Positions 7,586-15,207 of a DNA stretch of 27,936 bases are shown here, piece by piece. Source of the DNA: AP-16 sp046727735 (GTDB lineage: Bacteria > Pseudomonadota > Alphaproteobacteria > Rhizobiales > Xanthobacteraceae); contig JBKPDF010000082.1 of assembly GCA_046727735.1 (NCBI GenBank), positions 1 through 27,936 on the forward strand, written 5' to 3'. A model generated the notes under the pieces. That model ran no database searches, was not told where the DNA came from, and saw nothing but the letters and a program-made list of their open reading frames with translations. Position numbers and translations under genes: made by a program. The first letter of the stretch is position 1. Each line of letters begins with the position of its first letter.

Positions 7586-8788
7586 ATGGCCTTGCTTGCG
7601 GACACCTTGTCGCGCGTGAAGCCGTCTCCCACCATCGCGGTGACGGACAAGGCGCGCCAGCTCAAAGCCGCGGGCCGCGACGTGATCGGGCTCGGCGCCG
7701 GCGAGCCGGATTTCGACACCCCAGAGAACATCCGCGAAGCCGCCAAGCGCGCCATCGACGCCGGGCACACGCGCTACACCGCGGTGGACGGAATTCCCGA
7801 GCTCAAGGCGGCGATCGCGCGCAAGTTCAAGCGCGAGAACGAGCTCGATTATCAAACGTCGCAGATCAGCGTCGGCACCGGCGGCAAGCAAGTGCTCTAC
7901 AACGCGCTCGCGGTGACGCTCAACCCCGGCGACGAGGTCATCGTGCCGGCACCGTACTGGGTGAGCTACCCGGACATGGTGCTGCTCGCGGGAGGCACGC
8001 CGGTCAGCGTGCCGACCAAGGCCGAGCGCGGCTTCAAGCTCGAGCCCGAGGCGCTCGACAAGGCGATCACGCCGAAGACCAAATGGTTGATCCTGAACTC
8101 GCCTTCAAACCCGACCGGTGCCGCCTATACGCGCGCGGAATTGAAAGCGCTCACCGAAGTACTGCTGCGCCATCCAGACGTTTGGGTGCTCACCGACGAC
8201 ATGTACGAGCATCTGGTCTACGACGATTTCGCTTTCACCACTCCGGCGCAGGTCGAGCCGAAGCTCTACGACCGCACGCTCACCGTGAACGGCGTGTCGA
8301 AGACCTATTGCATGACGGGCTGGCGCATCGGGTACGGCGGCGGCCCCCAGCACCTGATCGATGCCATGGCGACGCTGCAGTCGCAGTCGACGTCCAATCC
8401 GTGCTCGATTGCGCAATGGGCCGCGGTCGAGGCGCTGAACGGCCCGCAGGACTTCATCCCGAAGCACAACAAGGTGTTCAAGGAGCGCCGCGATCTGGTG
8501 GTATCCATGCTCAACCAGGCGCGCGGCATCAGTTGTCCGAAGCCGGAAGGCGCGTTTTATGTCTATCCGTCGTGCGCGGGAACGATCGGCCGCACCTCGC
8601 CGTCGGGCAAGAAGCTCGAGACCGACGAGGATTTCGTCACCGAGCTGCTGGAAGCCGAGGGCGTGGCGGTGGTCCAGGGTACCGCGTTCGGCCTGGCACC
8701 GGCGTTCCGCATCTCTTACGCCACCAAGACCGACGATCTCGAAGAGGCCTGCCGCAGGATCCAGCGCTTCTGCGGCAATCTCACCTGA
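7586..8788 (+). CDS. aatA: Aspartate aminotransferase, class I PLP enzyme
   Basis: A 400-residue PLP-dependent aminotransferase that swaps the amino group between aspartate and 2-oxoglutarate, linking the TCA cycle with amino acid synthesis in the cytoplasm. Seen in order: GAGEPDFDTP (about 34-43, substrate carboxylate region), GHTRYTAVDGIPELKAAI, SVGTGGKQVLYNAL (phosphate region), VPAPYWVSYPDM (the Tyr/Trp stacking region), NSPSNPTGAAYT with the conserved Asn, TDDMYEHLVYDD with the Asp that pairs with the pyridine nitrogen, and SKTYCMTGWRIGY with the Schiff-base lysine at about residue 239. FRISYA near the C-terminus carries the carboxylate-binding Arg. I chose the ATG at 7586 since MALLADTLSRVKPSPT is the usual N-terminus of this subfamily. 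The symbol follows rhizobial usage; some relatives also act on prephenate or aromatic substrates. Confidence 0.95.
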   Translation: MALLADTLSRVKPSPTIAVTDKARQLKAAGRDVIGLGAGEPDFDTPENIREAAKRAIDAGHTRYTAVDGIPELKAAIARKFKRENELDYQTSQISVGTGGKQVLYNALAVTLNPGDEVIVPAPYWVSYPDMVLLAGGTPVSVPTKAERGFKLEPEALDKAITPKTKWLILNSPSNPTGAAYTRAELKALTEVLLRHPDVWVLTDDMYEHLVYDDFAFTTPAQVEPKLYDRTLTVNGVSKTYCMTGWRIGYGGGPQHLIDAMATLQSQSTSNPCSIAQWAAVEALNGPQDFIPKHNKVFKERRDLVVSMLNQARGISCPKPEGAFYVYPSCAGTIGRTSPSGKKLETDEDFVTELLEAEGVAVVQGTAFGLAPAFRISYATKTDDLEEACRRIQRFCGNLT

Positions 8789-8803
8789 GGCTGTTTCCTG
8801 CCC

Positions 8804-8924
8804 CGTCATCCCGGCCAGCGGCGCGTCGCGCCCCGTGAGCCGGGATTCATGCACTCGGATCAGGCCGCAATGCGGTGGTAGTGGATTCCGGCCCTCGCGC
8901 AAGTGCGCGCGGCCGGAACGACGG
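8804..8924. repeat. Group A palindromic intergenic repeat
   Basis: Ends CGTCATCCCGG and CCGGAACGACGG. Inner parts are GGCGCGTCGCGCC, GCCGGGATTCATG near the left end, and GGATTCCGGCC with GCGCAAGTGCGC at the right. It occupies most of the gap between the aminotransferase stop and the DUF992 gene. Confidence 0.72.
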
Positions 8925-9005
8925 CCGCGATGCAGTCGCTTTCCCGGCGCGGCTCCTGTATCCTGACACGGGCCGACAGGGGAACTCAGTCACAGGGGGA
9001 ATGTC

Positions 9006-9482
9006 ATGATCCGTTCGTGGTGCAAGGGTGTGCTCGCGGCGCTGGCGCTCGCGGCTTTTGCCGGATCGGCCGGCGCGCAATCTGGCGTCCAGGCCGGCGT
9101 GCTCGAGTGCCGCGGCTCGGGGTCGATCGGCTTCGTCATCGGCTCGGTGCACGAGTTCACCTGTGTTTTCCGCGCGGCCGCCGGTCCTGTGTTTCCCTAT
9201 CATGGGATCGTGCGGAAGGTCGGTCTCGACCTCGGCGTGACTGAAGGATCGGTGCTCGGATGGGCGGTTTTCGCCCCGACGCGCGACATCGGTCCGGGCG
9301 ACCTCGCCGGCAGCTACGCCGGGGTGACCGCCGGCGCGGCTGTGGGAGTGGGCGGTAATGCCAACGTGTTGGTCGGCGGCTCGAACAGCTCGATTTCGCT
9401 GCAGCCGCTGAGCCTGCAGGGCCAGACCGGGCTCAATCTCGCGGTCGGGGTCGCGGCTCTCGAATTGCGCTACGGCCCTTGA
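9006..9482 (+). CDS. DUF992 family exported protein
   Basis: The product has 158 residues. Residues 1-24 (MIRSWCKGVLAALALAAFAG, then SAGA) are a Sec signal peptide. The mature part starts QSGVQAGVLECRGSGSIGFV and has the family pattern: one Cys in the LECRGSGSIGF motif, a second in EFTCVF, and a Gly-rich C-terminal half with repeated short beta segments (AGVTAGAAVGVGGNANVLVG, then ISLQPLSLQGQTGLNLAVGV). The two Cys may form a disulfide in the periplasm. DUF992 proteins are small, common in Hyphomicrobiales and of unknown function. A GGGGGA ribosome binding site precedes the ATG. The gene stands alone between a group A repeat and the EF-G-like gene. Confidence 0.9.
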   Translation: MIRSWCKGVLAALALAAFAGSAGAQSGVQAGVLECRGSGSIGFVIGSVHEFTCVFRAAAGPVFPYHGIVRKVGLDLGVTEGSVLGWAVFAPTRDIGPGDLAGSYAGVTAGAAVGVGGNANVLVGGSNSSISLQPLSLQGQTGLNLAVGVAALELRYGP

Positions 9483-9634
9483 TCGCCGGTACGCCGGGGC
9501 GGCGCGCATCCAAAGGTCGGCCGCGCCATCGCTGATCGCACTCGGCGCGTTCGCGCCGCGGTGGCCTTCGGCCCCCGCCTTGCGCTACGCTCGCTGCGGG
9601 TACGAGCCAAGAATACCCGATCAGGGAGATGCGT

Positions 9635-11683
9635 ATGGGACAGAACGGAGGCACGAGTCCAAAGGGCCCCCGGTGCGTTGCACTGGTCGGCCCGTTCCAG
9701 AGCGGCAAGACCACGCTGCTCGAAGCGATCCTGGCCCGCACCGGCGCGATCCAGCGCCAAGGCACGGTCGAAGCCGGCACGACGGTCGGCGATGCCGGAG
9801 CGGAATCGCGCCACCATCGCATGAGCGTCGAGCTTTCGGTCGCCTCGACCAATTTCCTGGGCGATATTTATACGTTCGTCGATTGTCCCGGCTCAATCGA
9901 GTTCATTCACGACATGCGCGCGGCGCTGCCCGGCGTCGATGCCGCAGTCGTGGTGTGCGAAGCCGACGAGCGCAAGGTCCCGCAGCTGCAGCTGGTGCTG
10001 CGCGAGCTCGAAGAGCTGCGCATCCCGCGCTTCCTGTTCCTCAACAAGATCGACAAGGCAGACAAACGCGTCCGCGAAACCCTGAAGATCCTGCAGCCGG
10101 CGTCGCGCGTCCCGTTGGTGCTGCGCCAGATTCCGATCTGGTCGGACGACATCATCACCGGATTCGTCGATCTCGCGCTGGAGCGCGCCTTCATCTACAA
10201 GGAGCATGCTCCCTCGGAGATCGTGGCGCTCGACGAGCATCTCGAACGCGAGCGCGAAGCACGCTTCAGCATGCTGGAGAAGCTCGCCGACCACGACGAC
10301 GAGCTGATGGAGCAGCTGCTCGAGGACATTCCGCCGCCGCGCGACAAGGTTTTCGACGATCTCGCCAAGGAGCTGCGCGACGGCATCATCTGCCCGGTGC
10401 TGATCGGGTCGGCCACCCGCACCAACGGCGTGCTGCGCCTGCTCAAGGCGCTGCGCCACGAGGCACCCGGCATCGCCCAGACCGTGCAGCGGCTCGGCCT
10501 GACCGCAACCGGCGAGGCCCTCGCCTACGTGATGAAGACCCTCCACACCACGCACGGCGGCAAGATGTCGATCGCGCGGGTGCTCGCGGGGTCGATCGCC
10601 GAGGGCGCGATGCTGATGGGCGCCTCGGGAACCGCCGATCGCGTCTCCGGCGTCTTCAAGCTCACCGGCCAGAGCAGCGAGAAGCGCGGCGCCGCCGCGG
10701 CGGGCGACACCGTCGCGCTCGGCAAGCTCGATCACGCCAAGACCGGCGAGACCCTCACTTCGGGCAAGGAGCCGCATGCGGCGGTGACGAGCCTCGCAGC
10801 CTATCCGCCGGTGCTGGCGATCGCGGTCGCGGCCAAGGAGCGCAAGGACGACGTCAAGCTCGGGCAGGCGCTCAACAAGCTGCTCGAGGAAGACCCCTCG
10901 CTGAGCGTGGTGCACAATCCGGAAGCGCAGGAAGTGATCGGGTGGGGCCAAGGCGAGATGCACCTGCGGGTCGCTACCGAGCGGCTGGCGGGGCGCTTCG
11001 GCGTCGCCTCGATCACGCGGCGGCCGACCGTGGGGTATCGCGAGACCATCCGCAAAGGCATCGTCCAGCGGGGACGTCACAAGAAGCAATCCGGCGGGCA
11101 CGGCCAGTTCGGGGACGTCGTGCTCGACATCAAGCCGTTGCCGCGCGGCAGCGGCTTCAGCTTCGCCGAAAAGATCACCGGCGGGGTGGTGCCCCGGAAC
11201 TACATTCCCTCGGTCGAAGAAGGCGTGATCGACGGCCTCAAAAGCGGCCCGCTGGGCTTCCCCGTGGTCGACGTCGCCGTGACGCTGATCGACGGCTCCT
11301 ATCATACCGTCGATTCCTCCGATCAGGCGTTCCGCACCGCCGGCCGCATCGGCATCGTCGAGGCACTGCCGCAATGCCACCCGGTACTGCTCGAGCCGAT
11401 CTACACGGTCGAGATCGTCTGCCCGTCGGAGGCGACGGCGAAGATCAACGCGATCCTGTCCGGCCGGCGCGGGCAGATCCTCGGCTTCGACACCCGTGAG
11501 GGGTGGCCGGGGTGGGATACCGTGCGCGCCATGATGCCGGAATCGGAGATCGGCGACCTCATCGTCGAGATCCGCTCGGCCACGGCGGGTGTCGGCAGCT
11601 TCGCGTTCAAGTTCGATCACATGGCGGAGCTGACCGGCAAGCAGGCCGATCAGATCGTCGCCGCCCGCCGCGCCGCGGAGTGA
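9635..11683 (+). CDS. EF-G-like translational GTPase (divergent paralogue)
   Basis: This is a 682-residue protein with the domain order of elongation factor G. An in-frame ATG at 9629 is touched by the GGGAG ribosome site at 9624-9628, so the ATG at 9635, six bases away, is the better start. The G domain has GPFQSGKTT (P-loop, K25), a G2 region HRMSVE where EF-G has RGITIE-like sequence, DCPGS at 83-87 (G3) and NKID (G4). Domains II, III, IV (RPTVGYRETIRKG, then SGGHGQFGDVVL) and V (LEPIYTVEIVCPSEATAKIN, GRRGQILGFDTREGW) follow. True EF-G has PGH in G3; here the catalytic His position is Ser. It is not in a str operon, so it is probably a second EF-G-like factor (similar in style to mycobacterial FusA2) rather than the essential one. 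A role in ribosome rescue or stress translation is inference. Confidence 0.9.
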   Translation: MGQNGGTSPKGPRCVALVGPFQSGKTTLLEAILARTGAIQRQGTVEAGTTVGDAGAESRHHRMSVELSVASTNFLGDIYTFVDCPGSIEFIHDMRAALPGVDAAVVVCEADERKVPQLQLVLRELEELRIPRFLFLNKIDKADKRVRETLKILQPASRVPLVLRQIPIWSDDIITGFVDLALERAFIYKEHAPSEIVALDEHLEREREARFSMLEKLADHDDELMEQLLEDIPPPRDKVFDDLAKELRDGIICPVLIGSATRTNGVLRLLKALRHEAPGIAQTVQRLGLTATGEALAYVMKTLHTTHGGKMSIARVLAGSIAEGAMLMGASGTADRVSGVFKLTGQSSEKRGAAAAGDTVALGKLDHAKTGETLTSGKEPHAAVTSLAAYPPVLAIAVAAKERKDDVKLGQALNKLLEEDPSLSVVHNPEAQEVIGWGQGEMHLRVATERLAGRFGVASITRRPTVGYRETIRKGIVQRGRHKKQSGGHGQFGDVVLDIKPLPRGSGFSFAEKITGGVVPRNYIPSVEEGVIDGLKSGPLGFPVVDVAVTLIDGSYHTVDSSDQAFRTAGRIGIVEALPQCHPVLLEPIYTVEIVCPSEATAKINAILSGRRGQILGFDTREGWPGWDTVRAMMPESEIGDLIVEIRSATAGVGSFAFKFDHMAELTGKQADQIVAARRAAE

Positions 11684-11693
11684 CCTTTTTGTT

Positions 11694-11811
11694 CGTCGTT
11701 CCGGGTCGCCGCGCAGCGGCGAATCCGGAACCCATGAACACCGGCGCAAATCGTCTACCTCGGTGTTCATTGGTCCAGGGTCTGCTCGGGTTGCTCGCGC
11801 CCGGGACGACG
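11694..11811. repeat. Group A palindromic intergenic repeat
   Basis: Starts CGTCGTTCCGGGTCGCCGCG, has the inner pair ACCCATGAACACCG / CGGTGTTCATTGGT and ends CCCGGGACGACG. It begins ten bases after the EF-G-like stop codon and may shape its 3' end. Confidence 0.72.
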
Positions 11812-11895
11812 AACCGCGGTCACCTCATCGAGCTGTGATTTGCTGTTGTTTCCGCGCCTCATTAGATGGCCCCAGCCAAGCCGTAGGAATCGTGC

Positions 11896-12853
11896 ATGCA
11901 TGTGACGCGCCGCCGCGGCTGGGAGCTGCCCGAGCATGCCGCACGCCCGAGCGGCTGTTCCTCGATCGCCGCTCGCTGCTCGGCGCGGCCGCCACGGTCG
12001 CGGCCGCGGCCGTGCTCGCCGGCCGAGCTCGGGCGGAGCAAGCCGCCGACCCTAGCGAGGCGCTCTATCCCGTGCGGCGCAACGACAAATACGTGCTCGA
12101 CGTCCGATTACGGATCCGAAGATCAACGGCGCCTACAACAATTTCTACGAGTTCGGTTCCTCGAAGCTGATCGCCAAGCCGGCGCAGGCCCTGAAGATTC
12201 GCCCGTGGACCGTCACGATCGACGGCATGGTCGAGAAACCCCGCCAGATCGATTTCGAAGAACTCATCCACCAGATGCCGCTCGAGGAGCGGCTCTATCG
12301 CCATCGCTGCGTCGAGGCATGGTCAATGGCGATTCCGTGGTCGGGTTTCCCGTTCGCGAAGCTCGTGGAGTTCGCGCGGCCGCTGTCCTCGGCCAGATAC
12401 GTGCGCATGGAAACGTTCCTCGACCCGGCGGTCGCATCCGGGCAGCGCCAGACCTGTTATCCGTGGCCCTACGTCGAAGGCCTGACCATCGCCGAGGCGA
12501 CGAACGAGCTCGCGTTCCTGGCGACCGGCGCCTACGGCAAGCCGATGCCCAAACAGCATGGCGCGCCGCTGCGCCTTGCGGTGCCGTGGAAATACGGATT
12601 CAAGTCGATCAAATCCATCGTGCGCTTCAGCTTCACCGACCAGCGGCCGAAAGGATTTTGGGAAGCCCTGCAGGCATCGGAATACGGCTTCTGGGCCAAC
12701 GTCAATCCCAAGGTGCCGCACCCGCGCTGGAGCCAGGCAACCGAAGAGCTGATCGGGATCGGGGAACGCCGGCCGACGTTGTTGTTCAACGGCTATGGCG
12801 AATATGTCGCGGGTCTCTACAAGGACCTCGATGGCGAGCGGCTGTACGCGTGA
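11896..12853 (+). pseudogene. msrP: Methionine sulfoxide reductase catalytic subunit MsrP, two frameshifts
   Basis: The start MHVTRRRGWELPEHA at 11896 is typical of MsrP (formerly YedY). Near 11938-11944 one base is missing, and the next part TPERLFLDRRSLLGAAATV, with a twin-arginine signal, lies in another frame. Near 12099-12103 a second base is missing; the rest TDPKINGAYNNFYEFGSSKL to the stop at 12853 lies in the third frame. Restoring both bases gives 319 residues without a stop, the normal length. The molybdopterin ligand Cys is present in HRCVEAWSM, as are YPWPYVEGL and the C-terminal ERRPTLLFNGYGEYVAGLY. MsrP repairs oxidised methionines in periplasmic proteins with electrons from the membrane haem protein MsrQ. 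No msrQ gene is adjacent. Two short deletions in otherwise intact coding suggest either read errors or a young pseudogene. Confidence 0.85.
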
Positions 12854-12865
12854 ATCTCGGTCTCC

Positions 12866-12944
12866 TGTCCGGGGCGCAGCGCTGCACGAAGTGGTGCGCT
12901 GCTGAACCGGTACCCATGTATCTGCCGGAAATCTGCGCCCCGGA
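12866..12944. repeat. Palindromic repeat with perfect 11-bp ends
   Basis: CCGGGGCGCAG at 12869-12879 is the perfect inverse of CTGCGCCCCGG at 12934-12944. A second imperfect hairpin (GCGCTGCACGAAGTGGTGCGC) and the phrase AACCGGTACCCATG, shared in part with group A, lie within. It starts 13 bases after the msrP stop codon. Confidence 0.65.
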
Positions 12945-12947
12945 TCT

Positions 12948-13052
12948 GCGGTGCACCGTCGTCCCGAGATGCGAGCGCCGTCCTTCGAAGCTCGACGCTT
13001 CGCGTCTCGCACCTCAGGATGACGGCGCTCGCCTCGAAGGACGCTGCACCGC
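12948..13052. repeat. Nested palindromic repeat
   Basis: Three nested perfect inverted pairs lie here: GCGGTGCA with TGCACCGC at the ends, GCGAGCGCCGTC with GACGGCGCTCGC, and CGTCCTTCGA with TCGAAGGACG. The central part GCTCGACGCTTCGCGTCTCGC resembles a third repeat type common in Bradyrhizobium-like genomes. I see no gene here. Confidence 0.65.
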
Positions 13053-13078
13053 GTCCGGGGCACGAGGCAGAGCTGATG

Positions 13079-13106
13079 AAAAACGCCGGGCCACACGGGC
13101 CCGGCG
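13079..13106 (-). terminator. Strong intrinsic terminator on the minus strand
   Basis: A perfect 9-bp stem (CGCCGGGCC against GGCCCGGCG, 5-base loop) is followed on the minus strand by five T. It ends transcription coming from the LysR gene (stop at 13325) or, more likely given the 219-base distance and the folded segment between, from a small RNA. Confidence 0.85.
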
Positions 13107-13260
13107 TAGTCGTGTCGGCATGGGGCCGACAGTCACCTTCCAGAGGGGAACAGCCATCGGCCCAGCGGTCTGCCACCTGGGAGGAACTGCACACCGCAGC
13201 CGACAGCAGATTGCAAGTATGCGGGCGCATGTCGAGCGGGACAATCCGAAGCCCCGCATG
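13079..13260 (-). ncRNA. Candidate structured small RNA
   Basis: Read on the minus strand, this segment can form four consecutive hairpins. The first pairs ATGCGGG with CCCGCAT (13219-13259). The second is GCGGT-G-TGC against GCA-G-ACCGC (13165-13197). The third pairs GGCCGA with TCGGCC (13124-13162) and has an inner TTCC/GGAA. The fourth is the intrinsic terminator. The loops of the second and third expose AGTTCCTCCCAGG and CCCCTCT, which resemble anti-Shine-Dalgarno loops of alphaproteobacterial regulatory RNAs. GTCGGC / GCCGAC (13114-13130) can form a competing hairpin with the third. Upstream lies an A/T-rich island that may hold a promoter. I do not recognise an Rfam family with certainty; 6S RNA and a LysR 3' UTR are alternatives. 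Confidence 0.5.
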
Positions 13261-13280
13261 CCAGCCATGCACACGCGCCG

Positions 13281-13310
13281 GCATAAAAAATTCGTAAAAT
13301 CGAAAACCGC
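13281..13310 (-). promoter_or_regulatory. A/T-rich island upstream of the RNA candidate
   Basis: A run such as GCATAAAAAATTCGTAAAAT stands out in very GC-rich surroundings. On the minus strand it lies just upstream of the folded segment and just after the LysR stop, where a promoter would start an RNA of about 190 bases. No exact -35/-10 pair can be fixed by eye. Confidence 0.3.
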
Positions 13311-13324
13311 GCGTCGCGCTGAGT

Positions 13325-14215
13325 TCAGAAAGCCCAGCGCTGCGCTTTGGCGACCAGGAAATCCCGGAACACCTGAATGCGCGCCACCGACTTGAGCTCT
13401 TCCGGGTAGACGAAATACGCCTCGAACGCCACGCCGTCGACATCGGAGAACAGCTGCACCAGCCCGCCCTCCTCCTCGACCAGATAATCCGGCAGCATTG
13501 CGATGCCGAGACCGCGCCGGCAGCCGCGCAACAGGCCCAGCACGTTGTTGATCACGAACCACGGCACGCGCGGTTCCTTGCCGTCGCGGCCGAACTTAGT
13601 CAGCCAATGCACGTCCTGCAGATAGTTCGGCGCATTGCCGCCGAGCACCATGATGCGGTGATCGTCGAGCTCTTGCGGCATGCGCGGCGTGCCGGAGCGC
13701 TTGAGATATTCCGGCGAGGCGTAGGCGTGGAAATGCATGGAGAACAGCTTGCGTTGAATTAGATCCGGCTGCACCGGCTGGCGCAGGCGGATGGCGACGT
13801 CGGCCTCGCGCATCGCGAGATCGAGCTCCTCGTCGCTGGTGATCAGATTGATGCGGATATCGGGATAGAGGTCGAAGAACTCGCCGAGCCGCGGTGTGAG
13901 CCAATGCACGCCGATGCCCGCCGTTGTATTGACGCGCAGCTCGCCATTGGGCTTCTCGCGGCTGTCGGTGAGCTTGGTGCGCGCCGCCTCGAGCTTCATG
14001 AACACATCGTGCGCGGTGCGATACAGCAGATCGCCCTGCTCGGTGAGGATCAGCCCGCGGGCGTGACGGTGGAACAGCGGCACGCTGAGCTCCTGCTCCA
14101 GTGCACTCACCTGCCGCGACACCGCCGATTGCGACAACCCCAGCTGCTCGCCCGCATGCGTGAAGCTGCCGGCCTCGGCGGCGGCGTGAAACACCTTCAA
14201 CTTGTCCCAATCCAT
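13325..14215 (-). CDS. LysR-family transcriptional regulator
   Basis: The product has 296 residues when started at MDWDKLKVFHAAAEAGSFTH (14215), the conserved beginning of this group. An earlier in-frame ATG at 14245 overlaps the trxB stop codon as ATGA and would allow translational coupling; neither start has a strong ribosome site. Residues 1-60 form the winged helix-turn-helix (HAGEQLGLSQSAVSRQVSAL, then EQELSVPLFHRHARGLILT). Residues about 90-290 form the LysR substrate-binding domain that senses an effector (LRVNTTAGIGVHWLTPRLGE, then RRGLGIAMLPDYLVEE). The effector and target genes are unknown. The trxB overlap or close spacing means both are made from one transcript, so the regulator may answer to redox state; that is inference. 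Transcription may end at the terminator at 13079-13106. Confidence 0.93.
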   Translation of the reverse strand: MDWDKLKVFHAAAEAGSFTHAGEQLGLSQSAVSRQVSALEQELSVPLFHRHARGLILTEQGDLLYRTAHDVFMKLEAARTKLTDSREKPNGELRVNTTAGIGVHWLTPRLGEFFDLYPDIRINLITSDEELDLAMREADVAIRLRQPVQPDLIQRKLFSMHFHAYASPEYLKRSGTPRMPQELDDHRIMVLGGNAPNYLQDVHWLTKFGRDGKEPRVPWFVINNVLGLLRGCRRGLGIAMLPDYLVEEEGGLVQLFSDVDGVAFEAYFVYPEELKSVARIQVFRDFLVAKAQRWAF

Positions 14216-14241
14216 GACGCGCGCGCCGAAGCGCTCACCTT

Positions 14242-15207
14242 TCATTCCGCCGCGGCGCGGATCTCGGCCCGCGCCGCCAGATAGCGCTCGGCCTCGAGCG
14301 CGGCCATGCATCCCTGCCCGGCGGCGGTGACCGCCTGGCGGTAGACGTCGTCGGTGACGTCGCCGGCCGCGAATACGCCAGCGACCGAAGTCGCGGTCGA
14401 ATGCGGCGCGGTTTCGATATAGCCGGACGGCTTCATGCGCACTTGCCCGGCGAGCAGCTCGGTCGCCGGCGTATGGCCGATTGCGATGAACACCCCGTCG
14501 ACGCAATGCTCGGTGATGCCGCCGGTCTTGACGTTGCGCAGCCGGATGTCGGTCACCTTCAGCGGATCTTCCGAGCCTACGATCTCTTGAACGACGGTAT
14601 CCCAGATGACCGAGATCTTCGGATGCTTGAACAATCGGTCCTGCAGGATCTTTTCCGCGCGCAGCGCGTCGCGCCGATGCACGAGCGTGACGCGTTCGGC
14701 AAAATTGGTGAGAAACAGCGCCTCCTCGACCGCGGTGTTGCCGCCGCCGATCACCATCACGTCCTTACCGCGATAGAAGAAGCCGTCGCAGGTCGCGCAG
14801 GCGGAGACCCCGTAGCCCTTGAATTTCTGCTCCGAGGGGAGATTGAGCCAGCGCGCCTGGGCGCCGGTCGCGAGGATCAGCGTGTCGGCCAGATAGACGT
14901 CGCCCGAGTCGCATTCGAGCCGGAACGGCCGGCGCAGGACCTCGGCCTTGACGACGTGGTCGGCCACGAGCCGGGTGCCGACGTGGGCGGCCTGCTTCTC
15001 CATCTGCTCCATGAGCCAGGGCCCCTGGATCACGTCGGCAAACCCCGGATAATTCTCGACGTCGGTCGTGATCGTGAGCTGGCCGCCCGGCTGGATGCCG
15101 CGGATCAGGATCGGTTCGAGCATTGCGCGGGCCGCATAGATCGCCGCGGTGTAACCGGCGGGCCCGGAACCGACGATGATGACCTTGGCGTGGGTGGTCT
15201 GGGCCAT
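14242..15207 (-). CDS. trxB: Thioredoxin-disulfide reductase
   Basis: The 321-residue flavoenzyme starts at MAQTTHAKVIIVGSGPAGYT (15207), with AGGA a few bases upstream; the open frame further upstream has no family features. It passes electrons from NADPH via FAD and a redox disulfide to thioredoxin in the cytoplasm. Visible motifs in order: GSGPAGYTAA (FAD binding, near residue 14), GGQLTITTDVENYPGF, SACATCDGFF with the redox-active CATC, GGGNTAVEEALFLTNF (NADPH binding), VHRRDALRAEKIL, IGHTPATELL and GVFAAGDVTDDVYRQAVTAA with the FAD-ribityl Asp. Length and motifs are complete. The stop overlaps an in-frame start of the LysR gene, and the Lrp-type regulator diverges 385 bases away. Confidence 0.97.
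   Translation of the reverse strand: MAQTTHAKVIIVGSGPAGYTAAIYAARAMLEPILIRGIQPGGQLTITTDVENYPGFADVIQGPWLMEQMEKQAAHVGTRLVADHVVKAEVLRRPFRLECDSGDVYLADTLILATGAQARWLNLPSEQKFKGYGVSACATCDGFFYRGKDVMVIGGGNTAVEEALFLTNFAERVTLVHRRDALRAEKILQDRLFKHPKISVIWDTVVQEIVGSEDPLKVTDIRLRNVKTGGITEHCVDGVFIAIGHTPATELLAGQVRMKPSGYIETAPHSTATSVAGVFAAGDVTDDVYRQAVTAAGQGCMAALEAERYLAARAEIRAAAE

Noticed and set aside
7199..7891. N-terminal extension of the glutathione S-transferase frame up to 7891
   Set aside because: The extension overlaps the divergent aminotransferase gene and has no GST features. The normal family start is at 7198.
9893..11770. A 625-codon minus-strand open frame opposite the EF-G-like gene
   Set aside because: It is a shadow of the EF-G-like coding strand, with an unnatural composition (strings of RR, DD and HH) and no recognisable domain.
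13079..13260. Identification of the folded RNA as 6S, SRP RNA or a known riboswitch
   Set aside because: The SRP tetraloop region and the conserved boxes of cobalamin, TPP and SAM riboswitches are not present. A 6S-type single long rod with a central bubble is not apparent, though it cannot be fully excluded by eye.
13064..13297. Small open frames around the RNA candidate on both strands
   Set aside because: They read through hairpins and a terminator, lack ribosome binding sites, and have no protein-like composition.
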